A stretch of DNA of 64,000 bases, taken from the NCBI GenBank assembly GCA_964574705.1, contig CAZNOO010000008.1, positions 1 through 64,000 of the forward strand. Direction: 5' to 3'. Below, in pieces: positions 33,594-42,604 of this stretch (position 1 is its first letter; every line of letters begins with the position of its first letter). A program made the translations under genes and the position numbers. This DNA comes from JAHIVB01 sp964574705 (lineage in GTDB: Bacteria; Bacillota_I; Bacilli_A; Izemoplasmatales; Hujiaoplasmataceae). The notes beneath the pieces are model-generated. The model did not search any database and was not told the DNA's origin. It worked only from the letters and a program-made list of their open reading frames with translations.

Positions 33594-34537
33594 TCTTCAT
33601 CCTTCTCTTTCGTCCGGTTTTCCTCTATCTTGCGGATCAGATTATCATTAAACTCTTTAGCGGAATGATAACCTAATGCTTTCGATTTGAAATCAATAGC
33701 TGCGGCTTCAACCAAAGTTGCGGTGTTTCTAGCCTCAGTAATCGGAATTTGAACTCTTGTGACTTCGGTTTCGAAAATAAGTTGTTTTTCTTCTTCAAGT
33801 CCAAGTCTGTCAAATTTCTTAAACGAATCCCAAGTTTCTAGTTGAACGAGCATAGAAATTCTTTTGCTTTCTCGATAAGCTTTCGCTCCGAATAAGTATA
33901 CAACATTTACAATTCCTATTCCGCGAATTTCAAGATTTTTCTTTAGTAATTCGGGTGCTTCGCCAATCAATATTCCTTTTTCAATTTGATATATTTCAAC
34001 CACGTCATCCGCGACGAGCATATATCCTCTGCGGATTAATTCAAGTGCAACTTCGCTTTTTCCAAGTCCGCTTGCCCCTGTTATAAGTACTCCAACACCA
34101 TTGATATCCATGAGAACTCCATGCATCGTTGTTTTCTCGGCCAGTTTTGCTTGAAGGAATGCGAAACATTCACTAAAAAGCGATGAAGTACTATATTGAC
34201 TTTTTAACACTGGAATGTTGAACTCACTTCCGAGTCTCAAGAATATTTCCGGAACTACAACATTCTTTGAAAAAATGAATGCTGGTGGTTGTTTTTCAAA
34301 TAGCATTCGAACTCTGATGTTTTGATCCGTTTCACTTAGCCAATGAAAAAAAGTTCCTTCTTTTGAGCCAATGATTTGGATTCTGTCGTTTTCATAGAAG
34401 TCGAACAACCCTGCCAGTTCAAGCCCAGGCTTGGAAAGGCTTGGATTCTTAACGCTTCTGTTGATTCCCTCTTCGCCGGACAATATTTCCAGTTTTAATG
34501 CAATAATAACTTCTTTGATAGTTAATTTTCTTGCCAC
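33590..34537 (-). CDS. hprK: HPr kinase/phosphorylase
   Basis: About 315 residues. The Walker A loop GASGLGKSEVALEL lies near residue 155, followed by GYMLVADDVVEI and the EIRGIGIVNV signature; the C-terminus has the IPITEARN block. It phosphorylates HPr on a serine, which then activates CcpA. That makes it the likely sensor behind the cre sites at 8.8 and 17.9 kb. The start is placed at a GTG at 34537, with AAGG 8 bases upstream; an earlier GTG at 34546 overlaps that site. Confidence 0.95.
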   Translation of the reverse strand: MARKLTIKEVIIALKLEILSGEEGINRSVKNPSLSKPGLELAGLFDFYENDRIQIIGSKEGTFFHWLSETDQNIRVRMLFEKQPPAFIFSKNVVVPEIFLRLGSEFNIPVLKSQYSTSSLFSECFAFLQAKLAEKTTMHGVLMDINGVGVLITGASGLGKSEVALELIRRGYMLVADDVVEIYQIEKGILIGEAPELLKKNLEIRGIGIVNVVYLFGAKAYRESKRISMLVQLETWDSFKKFDRLGLEEEKQLIFETEVTRVQIPITEARNTATLVEAAAIDFKSKALGYHSAKEFNDNLIRKIEENRTKEKDEE

Positions 34538-34542
34538 AAAAA

Positions 34543-35109
34543 TCACCTTCTGTTTTTTTGTTTAATGAAATGCATTGTAATGGCTTTAACGCCTCTAACA
34601 TAAGCGTTTTTGATGAATAATCTGCTTACTTGCAGAAGTATCACTAAGAACAGCGGGTAAAGAACACTAATAAATGTGATGTAGTCTCCAAGAATATATA
34701 AATCCATCAAGTAAAAAAACACAACATTAATCAAGAAAAATATCAACCCGGATGAATACAATACGATTTTAATGTATTTTTTCATCAAAAACGTTTTATA
34801 TGCTTCTTCAAATACAGTAAAAGCGGCTGCGAGTATCAGAAACACATAACTGTTTTGTACCGTCGCGAGATGGAATATCAAATTTATGAGATAAATCAAT
34901 ATTGCATTGATTAAGAAGCTGACAATAAGATTAACGACAAAACTTGAAGAATATCGGCTTGCAAGATCAATTCGAATAACATTGTTTCCTGATGGTTTGC
35001 CGTTTTTCTTCGTCTCTTTTTTTTCTTCTTTTTGCTTGTTTTTTACTTCCTCAATCAATTTTTCAAGATCTTCGATGTCTTTTCTGAGATCTTTATCGAA
35101 TTTATCCAT
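34543..35109 (-). CDS. membrane protein with charged coiled N-terminus
   Basis: About 188 residues. The first ~45 are almost all Lys, Glu and Asp, probably a cytoplasmic coiled coil. About four transmembrane segments follow (FVVNLIVSFLINAILIYLI, VFLILAAAFTVFEEA, IVLYSSGLIFFLINVVFFYLM, FISVLYPLFLVILLQV) and then a basic tail. I do not recognise the family. It is the first gene of the hprK-lgt-trxB-whiA-acpS block and is nearly adjacent to hprK. The start is the ATG at 35109, with GAGG 10 bases upstream. Confidence 0.65.
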   Translation of the reverse strand: MDKFDKDLRKDIEDLEKLIEEVKNKQKEEKKETKKNGKPSGNNVIRIDLASRYSSSFVVNLIVSFLINAILIYLINLIFHLATVQNSYVFLILAAAFTVFEEAYKTFLMKKYIKIVLYSSGLIFFLINVVFFYLMDLYILGDYITFISVLYPLFLVILLQVSRLFIKNAYVRGVKAITMHFIKQKNRR

Positions 35110-35192
35110 GAGTTTCAATCCTCAATTCGTAAATCTACTACTATCATATCATAAAATGTGTGAATAATCTTCAAAAAAATCGGGATTACTTG

Positions 35193-35221
35193 TTAAAAAA
35201 CAAGTAGCCGGAGCTACTTGT
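35193..35221 (-). terminator. uvrA terminator
   Basis: Minus strand: a 9-bp stem ACAAGTAGC/GCTACTTGT with a 4-base loop, then TTTTTT. The uvrA stop codon (TAG) lies within the first arm. Confidence 0.88.
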
Positions 35222-38033
35222 CCTTCGAAAGAATTGGCTTTAAATATTGACCCGTGTAACTTCTTTTTTCCTTGACGATGGCTTCGGGAGTGCCGACAGC
35301 GAGGATTTCTCCTCCCCTGTCTCCTCCTTCGGGTCCAAGATCAATGATATAGTCAGCAACCTTGATAACGTCAAGATTATGTTCGATGACAACTACGGTA
35401 GCGCCTTTGGACACAATGTTGTGTAAGACGTCAAGCAAGTTCACAATGTCATGACTATGTAATCCGGTTGTCGGTTCATCCAGGATGTAAATTGATTTGT
35501 CGGTAATTCTTTTATACAGTTCGCTTGCAAGTTTCACTCTTTGAGCTTCACCGCCGGAAAGTGTAGTAGAAGACTGTCCGAGTCTGATGTATCCCAAGCC
35601 TACGTCGTTAATGGTTTTCAATTTGTTATAGATTTTAGGAATGTTCTGAAAGAAGTCACATGCCTCTTCAACTGTCATGTGTAAAACTTCCGCAATTGAC
35701 TTACCTTTGTATTTAACCTGGAGTGTTTCCTGATTGTATCGTTTCCCGTGACACTCTTCACACTCAACGTAAATGTCAGGCATAAAGTGCATCTCGATTT
35801 TAATTAATCCATCTCCAGAACAATGTTCGCATCTTCCGCCTTTGACATTGAAAGAGAAACGGCCTTTATTGTATCCTCTTAGTTTCGCTTCCTTCGTTTC
35901 GGAATATAGATCTCGAATATCATTGAATACTCCGGTATAAGTAGCTGGATTACTTCTGGGGGTTCTTCCAATCGGAGATTGGTCAATGTCGATGATTTTA
36001 TCAAAGACTTCGTAACCTGTAATATCCTTGCAGGCACCTGCCACTTCATTTCTTCTAGTAATACGATTAATCAGTCCTTTAAACAGCACTTCATTCACAA
36101 GACTTGATTTCCCAGATCCCGAAACGCCTGTCACAACCGTTAAACAGCCAATTGGAATGTGAACGTCAATGTTCTTGAGATTGTTTTGGCTCGCCCCCAA
36201 AATGGATAGATAGCCTCTTTCTGGTGTTCTTCTAGAGGATGGAATCTCTATTCTCATTCTGCCGCTCAAATAGGCTCCAGTTATTGACTTTTCTTCAAAG
36301 ACAATCTGATCGGGTGTTCCAGCAAACACGACTTCGCCGCCGTGCTCTCCAGCACCAGGCCCAATGTCTACTAAGAAATCACTTGATTCAATCATTTCAG
36401 TATCATGTTCAACAACAATCATTGTGTTTCCTAAATCTCGCATGCCCTTCAAAGTGTCGATGAGACGGCGATTGTCTTTTTGATGAAGGCCAATGCTTGG
36501 TTCGTCAAGAACATAGAGGACTCCGGTTAATCGAGAGCCAATTTGAGTCGCTAGACGGATTCGCTGTGCTTCTCCTCCAGAAAGAGAACCTGAGGATCTG
36601 CTTAATGTTAAGTAATCGAGTCCGACATTGTTAAGAAAAGACAATCTTTCTTTAATTTCCTTTAAAATCGGTCTGGCAATTTCCTTTTCCTTTGAAGAAA
36701 GCTTTAATTTATCAAGAAACTCAAGTAAATGGAGAATTGAAAATGCAGTGAAATCAAAAATGTTGATTCCGCCCACGCGAACAGATAAAGCCTCTTCGCT
36801 TAATCTTTTTCCATGACAAACTTCGCAAGGAATATCGTTCATCATCGTTTCTATCCAGTCACGAATCATTCTAGAGGTCGTTTCTCTATACCTTCTTTCA
36901 AGGCTATTGATGATACCTTCATAACTTCTTTTTGATTGATGTAGGTAACTTCCGGTTTTTGATTGGAAGGTATAGTCAACAACCTGATTCGAACCATATA
37001 ATAAGAGTGATTTTTGATTTTCTGATAGTTTTACAAAAGGTGTGTAAATGTCTATTTTATGCGCTTTACACGTTTGAATGACCTGTTGAAGATAGATGGA
37101 CTCCGTATTAGCGTATTTATCGAATACGCCTTCCATAATTGATTTCTCTGGATGCGGTATTAACAAGGCTTCATCAATTTTTCTTTTGAACCCCAAACCT
37201 GAACATTCTGGGCAAGCTCCATAAGGGGAATTGAATGAAAACAACCTTGGTTCCAACGCTTGAACCGTGAATCCACAATGAGGGCAACTTAGATGTTCGC
37301 TGAACAGTTCTTCTTTATCATCAATTAACACCTTTGCCAAACCTTCTGACAGTTTCGTAGCGGTTTCTAATGAGTCATATACTCTGGATCTAATTCCGTC
37401 CTTAATAACAACGCGATCAATGATGACGTCAATATCGTATCTTTTTGTTTTTTCGAGCACGATTTCTTCATCTAGCTCATGGTATTCTCCATTAAGTCTG
37501 ATTCTTGTATATCCATCTTTTCTTAAACCTTCAATGGTCTTTTCATGAGTTCCTTTTTTTCCTCTTACCACAGGAGACATGATGATGACTTTGGAATCCT
37601 CATTGGAGAGAACGCGGTTTGTCATCTCTTGAATTGATTGAGAAGTGATTTCTATCCCGTGTTCAGGGCAATATGCTTTTCCAATTCTCGCATAGAGTAA
37701 GCGTACATAGTCATAAATTTCCGTGACGGTTCCCACAGTAGATCTCGGGTTGTTTGAGGTGGTTTTCTGATCAATCGAAATGGCTGGAGATAAACCTTCA
37801 ATTGAATCAACATCCGGTTTTTCCATGTTGCCAAGAAATTGTCTTGCATAGGCGCTTAACGACTCAACATAGCGTCTTCTGCCCTCTTCATATATCGTAT
37901 CAAATGCCAAACTGGTCTTTCCGGAACCGGAAAGACCTGTCATAACAATTAATTTATTTTTTGGAAGTGTCAGATTGATAGATTTTAAATTATTCTCTCT
38001 GGCGCCTCTAATGATTATTGAATCATTCATCAT
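35214..38033 (-). CDS. uvrA: UvrA, excinuclease ABC subunit A
   Basis: The 939 residues match UvrA: Walker A GLSGSGKTSLAFDTIYEEG near residue 31 and GVSGSGKSSLVNEV near 630, two signature motifs (SGSLSGGEAQRIRLA, STTLSGGEAQRVKLA), zinc-binding pairs CPHCGF/CPECSG and CEHCSGDG/CEECHG, and Walker B segments VLDEPSIGLH and ILDEPTTGLH. It recognises damaged DNA. The extended -10 TGATATAAT just upstream suggests its own promoter, separate from ligA. The neighbouring hprK-lgt order is typical of Bacillota; uvrB is not in the window. Confidence 0.97.
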   Translation of the reverse strand: MMNDSIIIRGARENNLKSINLTLPKNKLIVMTGLSGSGKTSLAFDTIYEEGRRRYVESLSAYARQFLGNMEKPDVDSIEGLSPAISIDQKTTSNNPRSTVGTVTEIYDYVRLLYARIGKAYCPEHGIEITSQSIQEMTNRVLSNEDSKVIIMSPVVRGKKGTHEKTIEGLRKDGYTRIRLNGEYHELDEEIVLEKTKRYDIDVIIDRVVIKDGIRSRVYDSLETATKLSEGLAKVLIDDKEELFSEHLSCPHCGFTVQALEPRLFSFNSPYGACPECSGLGFKRKIDEALLIPHPEKSIMEGVFDKYANTESIYLQQVIQTCKAHKIDIYTPFVKLSENQKSLLLYGSNQVVDYTFQSKTGSYLHQSKRSYEGIINSLERRYRETTSRMIRDWIETMMNDIPCEVCHGKRLSEEALSVRVGGINIFDFTAFSILHLLEFLDKLKLSSKEKEIARPILKEIKERLSFLNNVGLDYLTLSRSSGSLSGGEAQRIRLATQIGSRLTGVLYVLDEPSIGLHQKDNRRLIDTLKGMRDLGNTMIVVEHDTEMIESSDFLVDIGPGAGEHGGEVVFAGTPDQIVFEEKSITGAYLSGRMRIEIPSSRRTPERGYLSILGASQNNLKNIDVHIPIGCLTVVTGVSGSGKSSLVNEVLFKGLINRITRRNEVAGACKDITGYEVFDKIIDIDQSPIGRTPRSNPATYTGVFNDIRDLYSETKEAKLRGYNKGRFSFNVKGGRCEHCSGDGLIKIEMHFMPDIYVECEECHGKRYNQETLQVKYKGKSIAEVLHMTVEEACDFFQNIPKIYNKLKTINDVGLGYIRLGQSSTTLSGGEAQRVKLASELYKRITDKSIYILDEPTTGLHSHDIVNLLDVLHNIVSKGATVVVIEHNLDVIKVADYIIDLGPEGGDRGGEILAVGTPEAIVKEKRSYTGQYLKPILSKDK

Positions 38034-38092
38034 TTATCACCTTTTCTCATTATATCACAGGAAGCAAGCTCTGATGAATCTGACGACCATCG

Positions 38093-40081
38093 TTAAAATT
38101 GTTCTGAAACGATTTGAATGAACTCTTCTTCTGATAAAATTGTGATTCCAAGCTTTAATCCTTTTTCAAGTTTTGATCCCGCTTCTTGTCCAGCAATGAT
38201 GAAATCAGTATTATTTGAAACGCTGGACGATGCTTTTCCACCCAAATCTTCTATCAATTTAGTTGCTTCGGATCTTGAATACTTTTCCAAAGAGCCTGTT
38301 AAAACGACTGTTTTTCCCGTAAAAGGTGTTTCTTTATCCAAGCGGGTTGACTCGTATGTCATAAGACATCTCGCTTCTTCAAGACGGTTCAAAACTGTGA
38401 TGTTTTCCGGTTTATCAAAATACTCTTCAACACTTTTCGCGATTGAAGGTCCAATATCAGAAATCATTTCCATCTCTTCAGCCTTCGCGCTTTTTAATGA
38501 ATCAATGGATCTATAGTGATTGGCAAGTATTTTAGCTATTTTGGCACCGACATGACGAATTCCTAGCCCAAATATTAGTTTATCGACCGAGTTCATTTTG
38601 GAATTATTTATTGCTTCTAGCAAGTTCGTGACGCTTTTTTCTCCAAACCGCTCTTTTTGTACCAAATCATCGTAATATTGACTCAAATTGAAGATATCAG
38701 CAACATCCTTGACATATCCATCATTGTAAAGCTCAGTCAAAATCCGCTCTCCAAGTCCATCAATGTTATAGGCTTCCCTAGAGGCGAAATGGATTAGTCC
38801 TTCCAAATGTTTTGCTTCACAGCTTGGGTTCAAACAATAATAATCAGATTCTCCTACTTTTCTCTCCAGCACAGAGTTGCAGAAAGGACAATTTGAGAGC
38901 ATTTTAAATGGCACTTCAGAACCTTTACGATCTTCCTTTACAACTCTTAAAACTTCCGGAATGATTTCTCCTGCTTTTCTGACAATCACAGCGTCTAAGA
39001 TGTGAATATCTCTTTCTTTGCAGAAATCTTCATTGTGAAGTGTTGCCCTTGAAACAAGCGAACCCGAAATCATGACTGGAGTCAATTCTGCAACAGGTTT
39101 GATGACTCCTGTTCTTCCAATTTGAAAACGAATATCTTCAATTCGAGTTTTGACTTCTTCTGCTGGGAATTTATATGCTATTGCCCATTTAGGATATTTT
39201 GCGGTATATCCGATTCTCTCATATAGTGCAAATTCATTCACTTTAATCACGATTCCATCAATCTCATAAGGAAGCGAATGTCTAATTTCGGTAATGTTTT
39301 TGACAAAATTGATGACTTCTTCAATGTTTTTGCAATTTTTAGTCCTTGGATTGACAGAAAAATGCCAAGAAGTTAACTTCTGAAGAGCATCATAATGATT
39401 ATCACAGATTGTCCTGTCCATCAAATAATAGACAAATACATCCAAGTTTCTTTTCGCCACAATCTTAGAATCCAGTTGGCGAACGGACCCCGCAGCTGCG
39501 TTTCTTGGATTTTTAAACGGTTCTTCATTACATTTTTCTTTTTCTTTGTTTGCGTTGGCGAAGGCTTGCTTACTCATGTAGATTTCGCCACGAACTTCAA
39601 CTTCTTCCAAATAAGGAATCTTTAAAGGAACAGAATTAATGGTCCGGACATTTTCGGTAATGTCTTCTCCAACAAGTCCATCTCCTCTGGTAGCGGCTTG
39701 AACCAAGACTCCATTTTTATATTTCAAAGAAACACTGAGTCCGTCAATCTTCAATTCGGCAGTGTATGTGTAGTTTTTAACTTCTTTTCTTATTTTTTGG
39801 TCAAAGTCTCTAAGTTCTTCATCAGAAAATACATTACCAAGTGAGAGAACTTGTGTTGTGTGGATAACCTTTTCAAATTTGTCCAGAATCACGCCCCCGA
39901 CTCTTTGGGTCGGAGAATCTGATGTTCTAAATTCGGGGTACTGATTTTCAAGATCAATCAATTCGTTCAACAAACGGTCAAATTCCTGATCGCTGACAGA
40001 AGGATTATCTAACGCATAGTACTCATAACTGTATCGATTGAGTAAGGACTTCAATTCTTCGATTCTAAAATACGGATTCAT
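38093..40081 (-). CDS. ligA: NAD-dependent DNA ligase
   Basis: The 662 residues match LigA. The N-terminal Ia domain and adenylation domain contain the KIDG lysine near residue 111 (AELKIDGLSVSLKY). The OB fold, a four-cysteine zinc finger (CPFC...C-PSC), helix-hairpin-helix repeats (IFGLGIRHVGAKIA) and a C-terminal BRCT domain (FTGKTVVLTGSLEKYSR) follow. It seals nicks in replication and repair. It lies 4 bases after pcrA and is probably cotranscribed with it. Confidence 0.97.
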   Translation of the reverse strand: MNPYFRIEELKSLLNRYSYEYYALDNPSVSDQEFDRLLNELIDLENQYPEFRTSDSPTQRVGGVILDKFEKVIHTTQVLSLGNVFSDEELRDFDQKIRKEVKNYTYTAELKIDGLSVSLKYKNGVLVQAATRGDGLVGEDITENVRTINSVPLKIPYLEEVEVRGEIYMSKQAFANANKEKEKCNEEPFKNPRNAAAGSVRQLDSKIVAKRNLDVFVYYLMDRTICDNHYDALQKLTSWHFSVNPRTKNCKNIEEVINFVKNITEIRHSLPYEIDGIVIKVNEFALYERIGYTAKYPKWAIAYKFPAEEVKTRIEDIRFQIGRTGVIKPVAELTPVMISGSLVSRATLHNEDFCKERDIHILDAVIVRKAGEIIPEVLRVVKEDRKGSEVPFKMLSNCPFCNSVLERKVGESDYYCLNPSCEAKHLEGLIHFASREAYNIDGLGERILTELYNDGYVKDVADIFNLSQYYDDLVQKERFGEKSVTNLLEAINNSKMNSVDKLIFGLGIRHVGAKIAKILANHYRSIDSLKSAKAEEMEMISDIGPSIAKSVEEYFDKPENITVLNRLEEARCLMTYESTRLDKETPFTGKTVVLTGSLEKYSRSEATKLIEDLGGKASSSVSNNTDFIIAGQEAGSKLEKGLKLGITILSEEEFIQIVSEQF

Positions 40082-40085
40082 AAAA

Positions 40086-42281
40086 TCAGCCTACTTTCTC
40101 TATGCTGGGATGATCTTTCATCAAGACTTTGATACCAACTGGCGCCTGGAACGCGATTGTTGCCTTTTCTGCTTGAATTGAAACCACAACTCCACTTCCA
40201 AAAATCTTGTGTTTAACACGATCCCCAACTGCAAGAATCAAATTTGTCTTTTCATAGTTATCTTGGACAGATGGATTATAGTGCGTTTCGGTATTGAATT
40301 TAGGTTTTTCAAAAACAACTTCCCTTGGTCTTGAAAGGCCAAGTTTTTCGACAACGGACTCATCGGTTTCAACGAGAAACTGAGAGTCTTGATTTTCCAT
40401 ATATCTTCCATACATGTATCTCGATCTTGCGTTGGTCAGAAAAGCAAGTTGCTTTGCTCTTGTTAAAGCAACATAGTATAATCTTCTTTCCTCTTCGACA
40501 TCCGCCTTTTCAAACAGGCTTTGACTGGAGGGGAAAAGGGTCTGCTCGAGACAAGTGACAAATACAACATTGAACTCCAGCCCTTTTGCAGAATGAATGG
40601 TCATCAATGAGACATACTCGCTTTGTTCTAAAAGATTTTCTGTCTCTTCTCGAAGAGCTAACTCTTCTAAAACACTGACTAATTTTTCGTAATTTGACAC
40701 ATTGACATCATAGTCTTTAATTTTATCTAGCAGAACTGTTTTGAACTCTTGAAGGTTCTCGATTCTTCGCTCTGATTCAAATCGTTTTTCGTTTGAAGCT
40801 TCGTTATCTTCAAGCATCGCCATATAACCAGTTTTGCTTAATATTTGATCATATGTAACCAACAAGTTTTGATTTTCAAGGTTCTTCTTGATCTCCATTA
40901 AATCTTTCTTTAACTGAATCAATCTAGACAACGTCTTGCTTGGAAGAAATTCGGCTTCATCATCGATCAAGTCCATCATTTTTAGGTTTGACTCAAATGC
41001 GAGATCTTTCATTTTTTGGAATGAAACAAGTCCTACGCCCCTTTTCGGTTCGTTGTAGATTCTTTCAAAAGCAAAGTCATCTCCAAGATTAATAATCAAC
41101 CTGAGGTAAGCAATGATATCTTTGATTTCTTTTCTCTTGTAGAAACTGGTGTTCCCGATGACTTTATAAGGAATGTTGTACTTGAGAAGAATATCTTCAA
41201 ATCGTCTGGACATGGAATTATTTCGATAGAAAATAGCCATATCACGATATGAAATACCTTCTTTATGAAGAGACTTAATTTTGGTATACACAAAGTAAGC
41301 TTCTTCTTCATCGGTTTCAGCTTTGAAATGAACAACTTTTTCGCCTTCTCCCAATTGGGAAAAAAGCTCCTTTGGAATGCGATTCTTATTCATTTTGATA
41401 ACGGAATTGGCTGCGTCCAAGATGTTTGTGACAGAACGATAATTCTGATTTAAAATGACGGTTTTATACTCAGGAAAATCTTTGGTAAATTTACGGATGT
41501 TCTCGATATTGGATCCACGAAATGCGTAGATGCTTTGGTCTTCATCTCCGACAATAAAGAGGTTGTGGTGTTCACTGGACATTAAACTTACAATGTCATA
41601 TTGTAAGTCATTAGTGTCTTGGAACTCATCAACCAGAATATATTTAAACAGTTGTCGATAATATGACAAGACCTCTTTTTCCTGGCGAAATAATTTTAAA
41701 ACCAATACCAACAAATCTTGAAAATCAACCAAATTATTTCTTTTTAGATAATCTTGATACCGTTCAAAAGTCTGTGCAAGCACAGAACGGAATGGTTCTT
41801 GATGTACTTTCAACACAAAAGGATCTGCTTTAGCGTCTTCAATCAAACTGCAGATGGCCTTCGGAGAAAATTTCTTGATATCGTAATTCAATTCCTTCAA
41901 AATACTCTTGGTTATATTTTCAGAATCATTGTCGTCAATGATTTGAAAATCACTTTCATATCCCAGATAGTGAATATCTCTTCTTAGAATCTTCGCGCCC
42001 ATCGAGTGGAATGTTGAAATCCAGATTCCTTTTACAGGGATGTCAATCAACCTAAAAACACGATTCCGCATTTCTTCTGCTGCCCTATTTGTAAATGTTA
42101 TTGCGAGGATATTGCTTGCAGGAATCCCTATATTATCAATTAAATATGCAATCCGATTTGTCAAAACTCGCGTCTTTCCAGAGCCAGCTCCGGCGACGGC
42201 CATAACGGGACCATCTACAATTTTGACGGCCTCGATTTGCTTTTCATTCAGTTTGTCAAAAATCCCGTTTTTCACTTCCAT
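40086..42281 (-). CDS. pcrA: PcrA/UvrD superfamily I DNA helicase
   Basis: About 731 residues with all superfamily I motifs: AGAGSGKTRVLTNRIAYLI near 33 (Walker A), LAITFTNRAAEEMR (Ia), LVDEFQDTNDLQYDIV (Walker B), VGDEDQSIYAFRGS (III), LNQNYRSV (IV), VSLMTIHSAKGLEFNVVFV (V) and VALTRAKQ (VI). The C-terminal tail ends with the small KIFGSGVV domain seen in PcrA. It is a 3'-5' helicase in repair and plasmid replication. The start could be ATG 42281 or GTG 42275; the AGG site is close to the former. Confidence 0.96.
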   Translation of the reverse strand: MEVKNGIFDKLNEKQIEAVKIVDGPVMAVAGAGSGKTRVLTNRIAYLIDNIGIPASNILAITFTNRAAEEMRNRVFRLIDIPVKGIWISTFHSMGAKILRRDIHYLGYESDFQIIDDNDSENITKSILKELNYDIKKFSPKAICSLIEDAKADPFVLKVHQEPFRSVLAQTFERYQDYLKRNNLVDFQDLLVLVLKLFRQEKEVLSYYRQLFKYILVDEFQDTNDLQYDIVSLMSSEHHNLFIVGDEDQSIYAFRGSNIENIRKFTKDFPEYKTVILNQNYRSVTNILDAANSVIKMNKNRIPKELFSQLGEGEKVVHFKAETDEEEAYFVYTKIKSLHKEGISYRDMAIFYRNNSMSRRFEDILLKYNIPYKVIGNTSFYKRKEIKDIIAYLRLIINLGDDFAFERIYNEPKRGVGLVSFQKMKDLAFESNLKMMDLIDDEAEFLPSKTLSRLIQLKKDLMEIKKNLENQNLLVTYDQILSKTGYMAMLEDNEASNEKRFESERRIENLQEFKTVLLDKIKDYDVNVSNYEKLVSVLEELALREETENLLEQSEYVSLMTIHSAKGLEFNVVFVTCLEQTLFPSSQSLFEKADVEEERRLYYVALTRAKQLAFLTNARSRYMYGRYMENQDSQFLVETDESVVEKLGLSRPREVVFEKPKFNTETHYNPSVQDNYEKTNLILAVGDRVKHKIFGSGVVVSIQAEKATIAFQAPVGIKVLMKDHPSIEKVG

Positions 42282-42329
42282 CACCTACTAATATTATACC
42301 ATAAAACACTCATTGATTGAGGCTTATAT

Positions 42330-42363
42330 TAGAAAAAAATCAATGCTTTTGACATTGATTTTT
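42330..42363 (-). terminator. terminator of the tsaE-glnS block
   Basis: Minus strand: AAAATCAATG/CATTGATTTT stem with a 7-base loop and then a T run. It directly follows the 80-residue membrane gene. Confidence 0.88.
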
Positions 42364-42604
42364 ACTTGTTTTCCTTATTGATTTTAGTGTCTTTTAAAAT
42401 TCTTAATAACCAAATAACAAAGAAAAATAATGAGATTAAAAAGATGATTCCCAAAACAACTGTGAAGACAATGACTTGAATCTGCTCACGAGTCGTTTCA
42501 AATGTTGCGCCGATCAGAGTGGCAATATTCAAGATTACCATGAATAAACTAATCGTCGCAAATAAGAGATACCCGAAAAGATACAATAGTCGTTTTCTCA
42601 TCAT
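42362..42604 (-). CDS. small two-span membrane protein
   Basis: An 80-residue protein with two transmembrane segments (YLFGYLLFATISLFMVILNIATL and VIVFTVVLGIIFLISLFFFVI), basic at both ends. I recognise no family. It overlaps the last base of glnS and shares its terminator, so it is the final gene of the tsaE operon. Short but supported by tight spacing. Confidence 0.6.
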   Translation of the reverse strand: MMRKRLLYLFGYLLFATISLFMVILNIATLIGATFETTREQIQVIVFTVVLGIIFLISLFFFVIWLLRILKDTKINKENK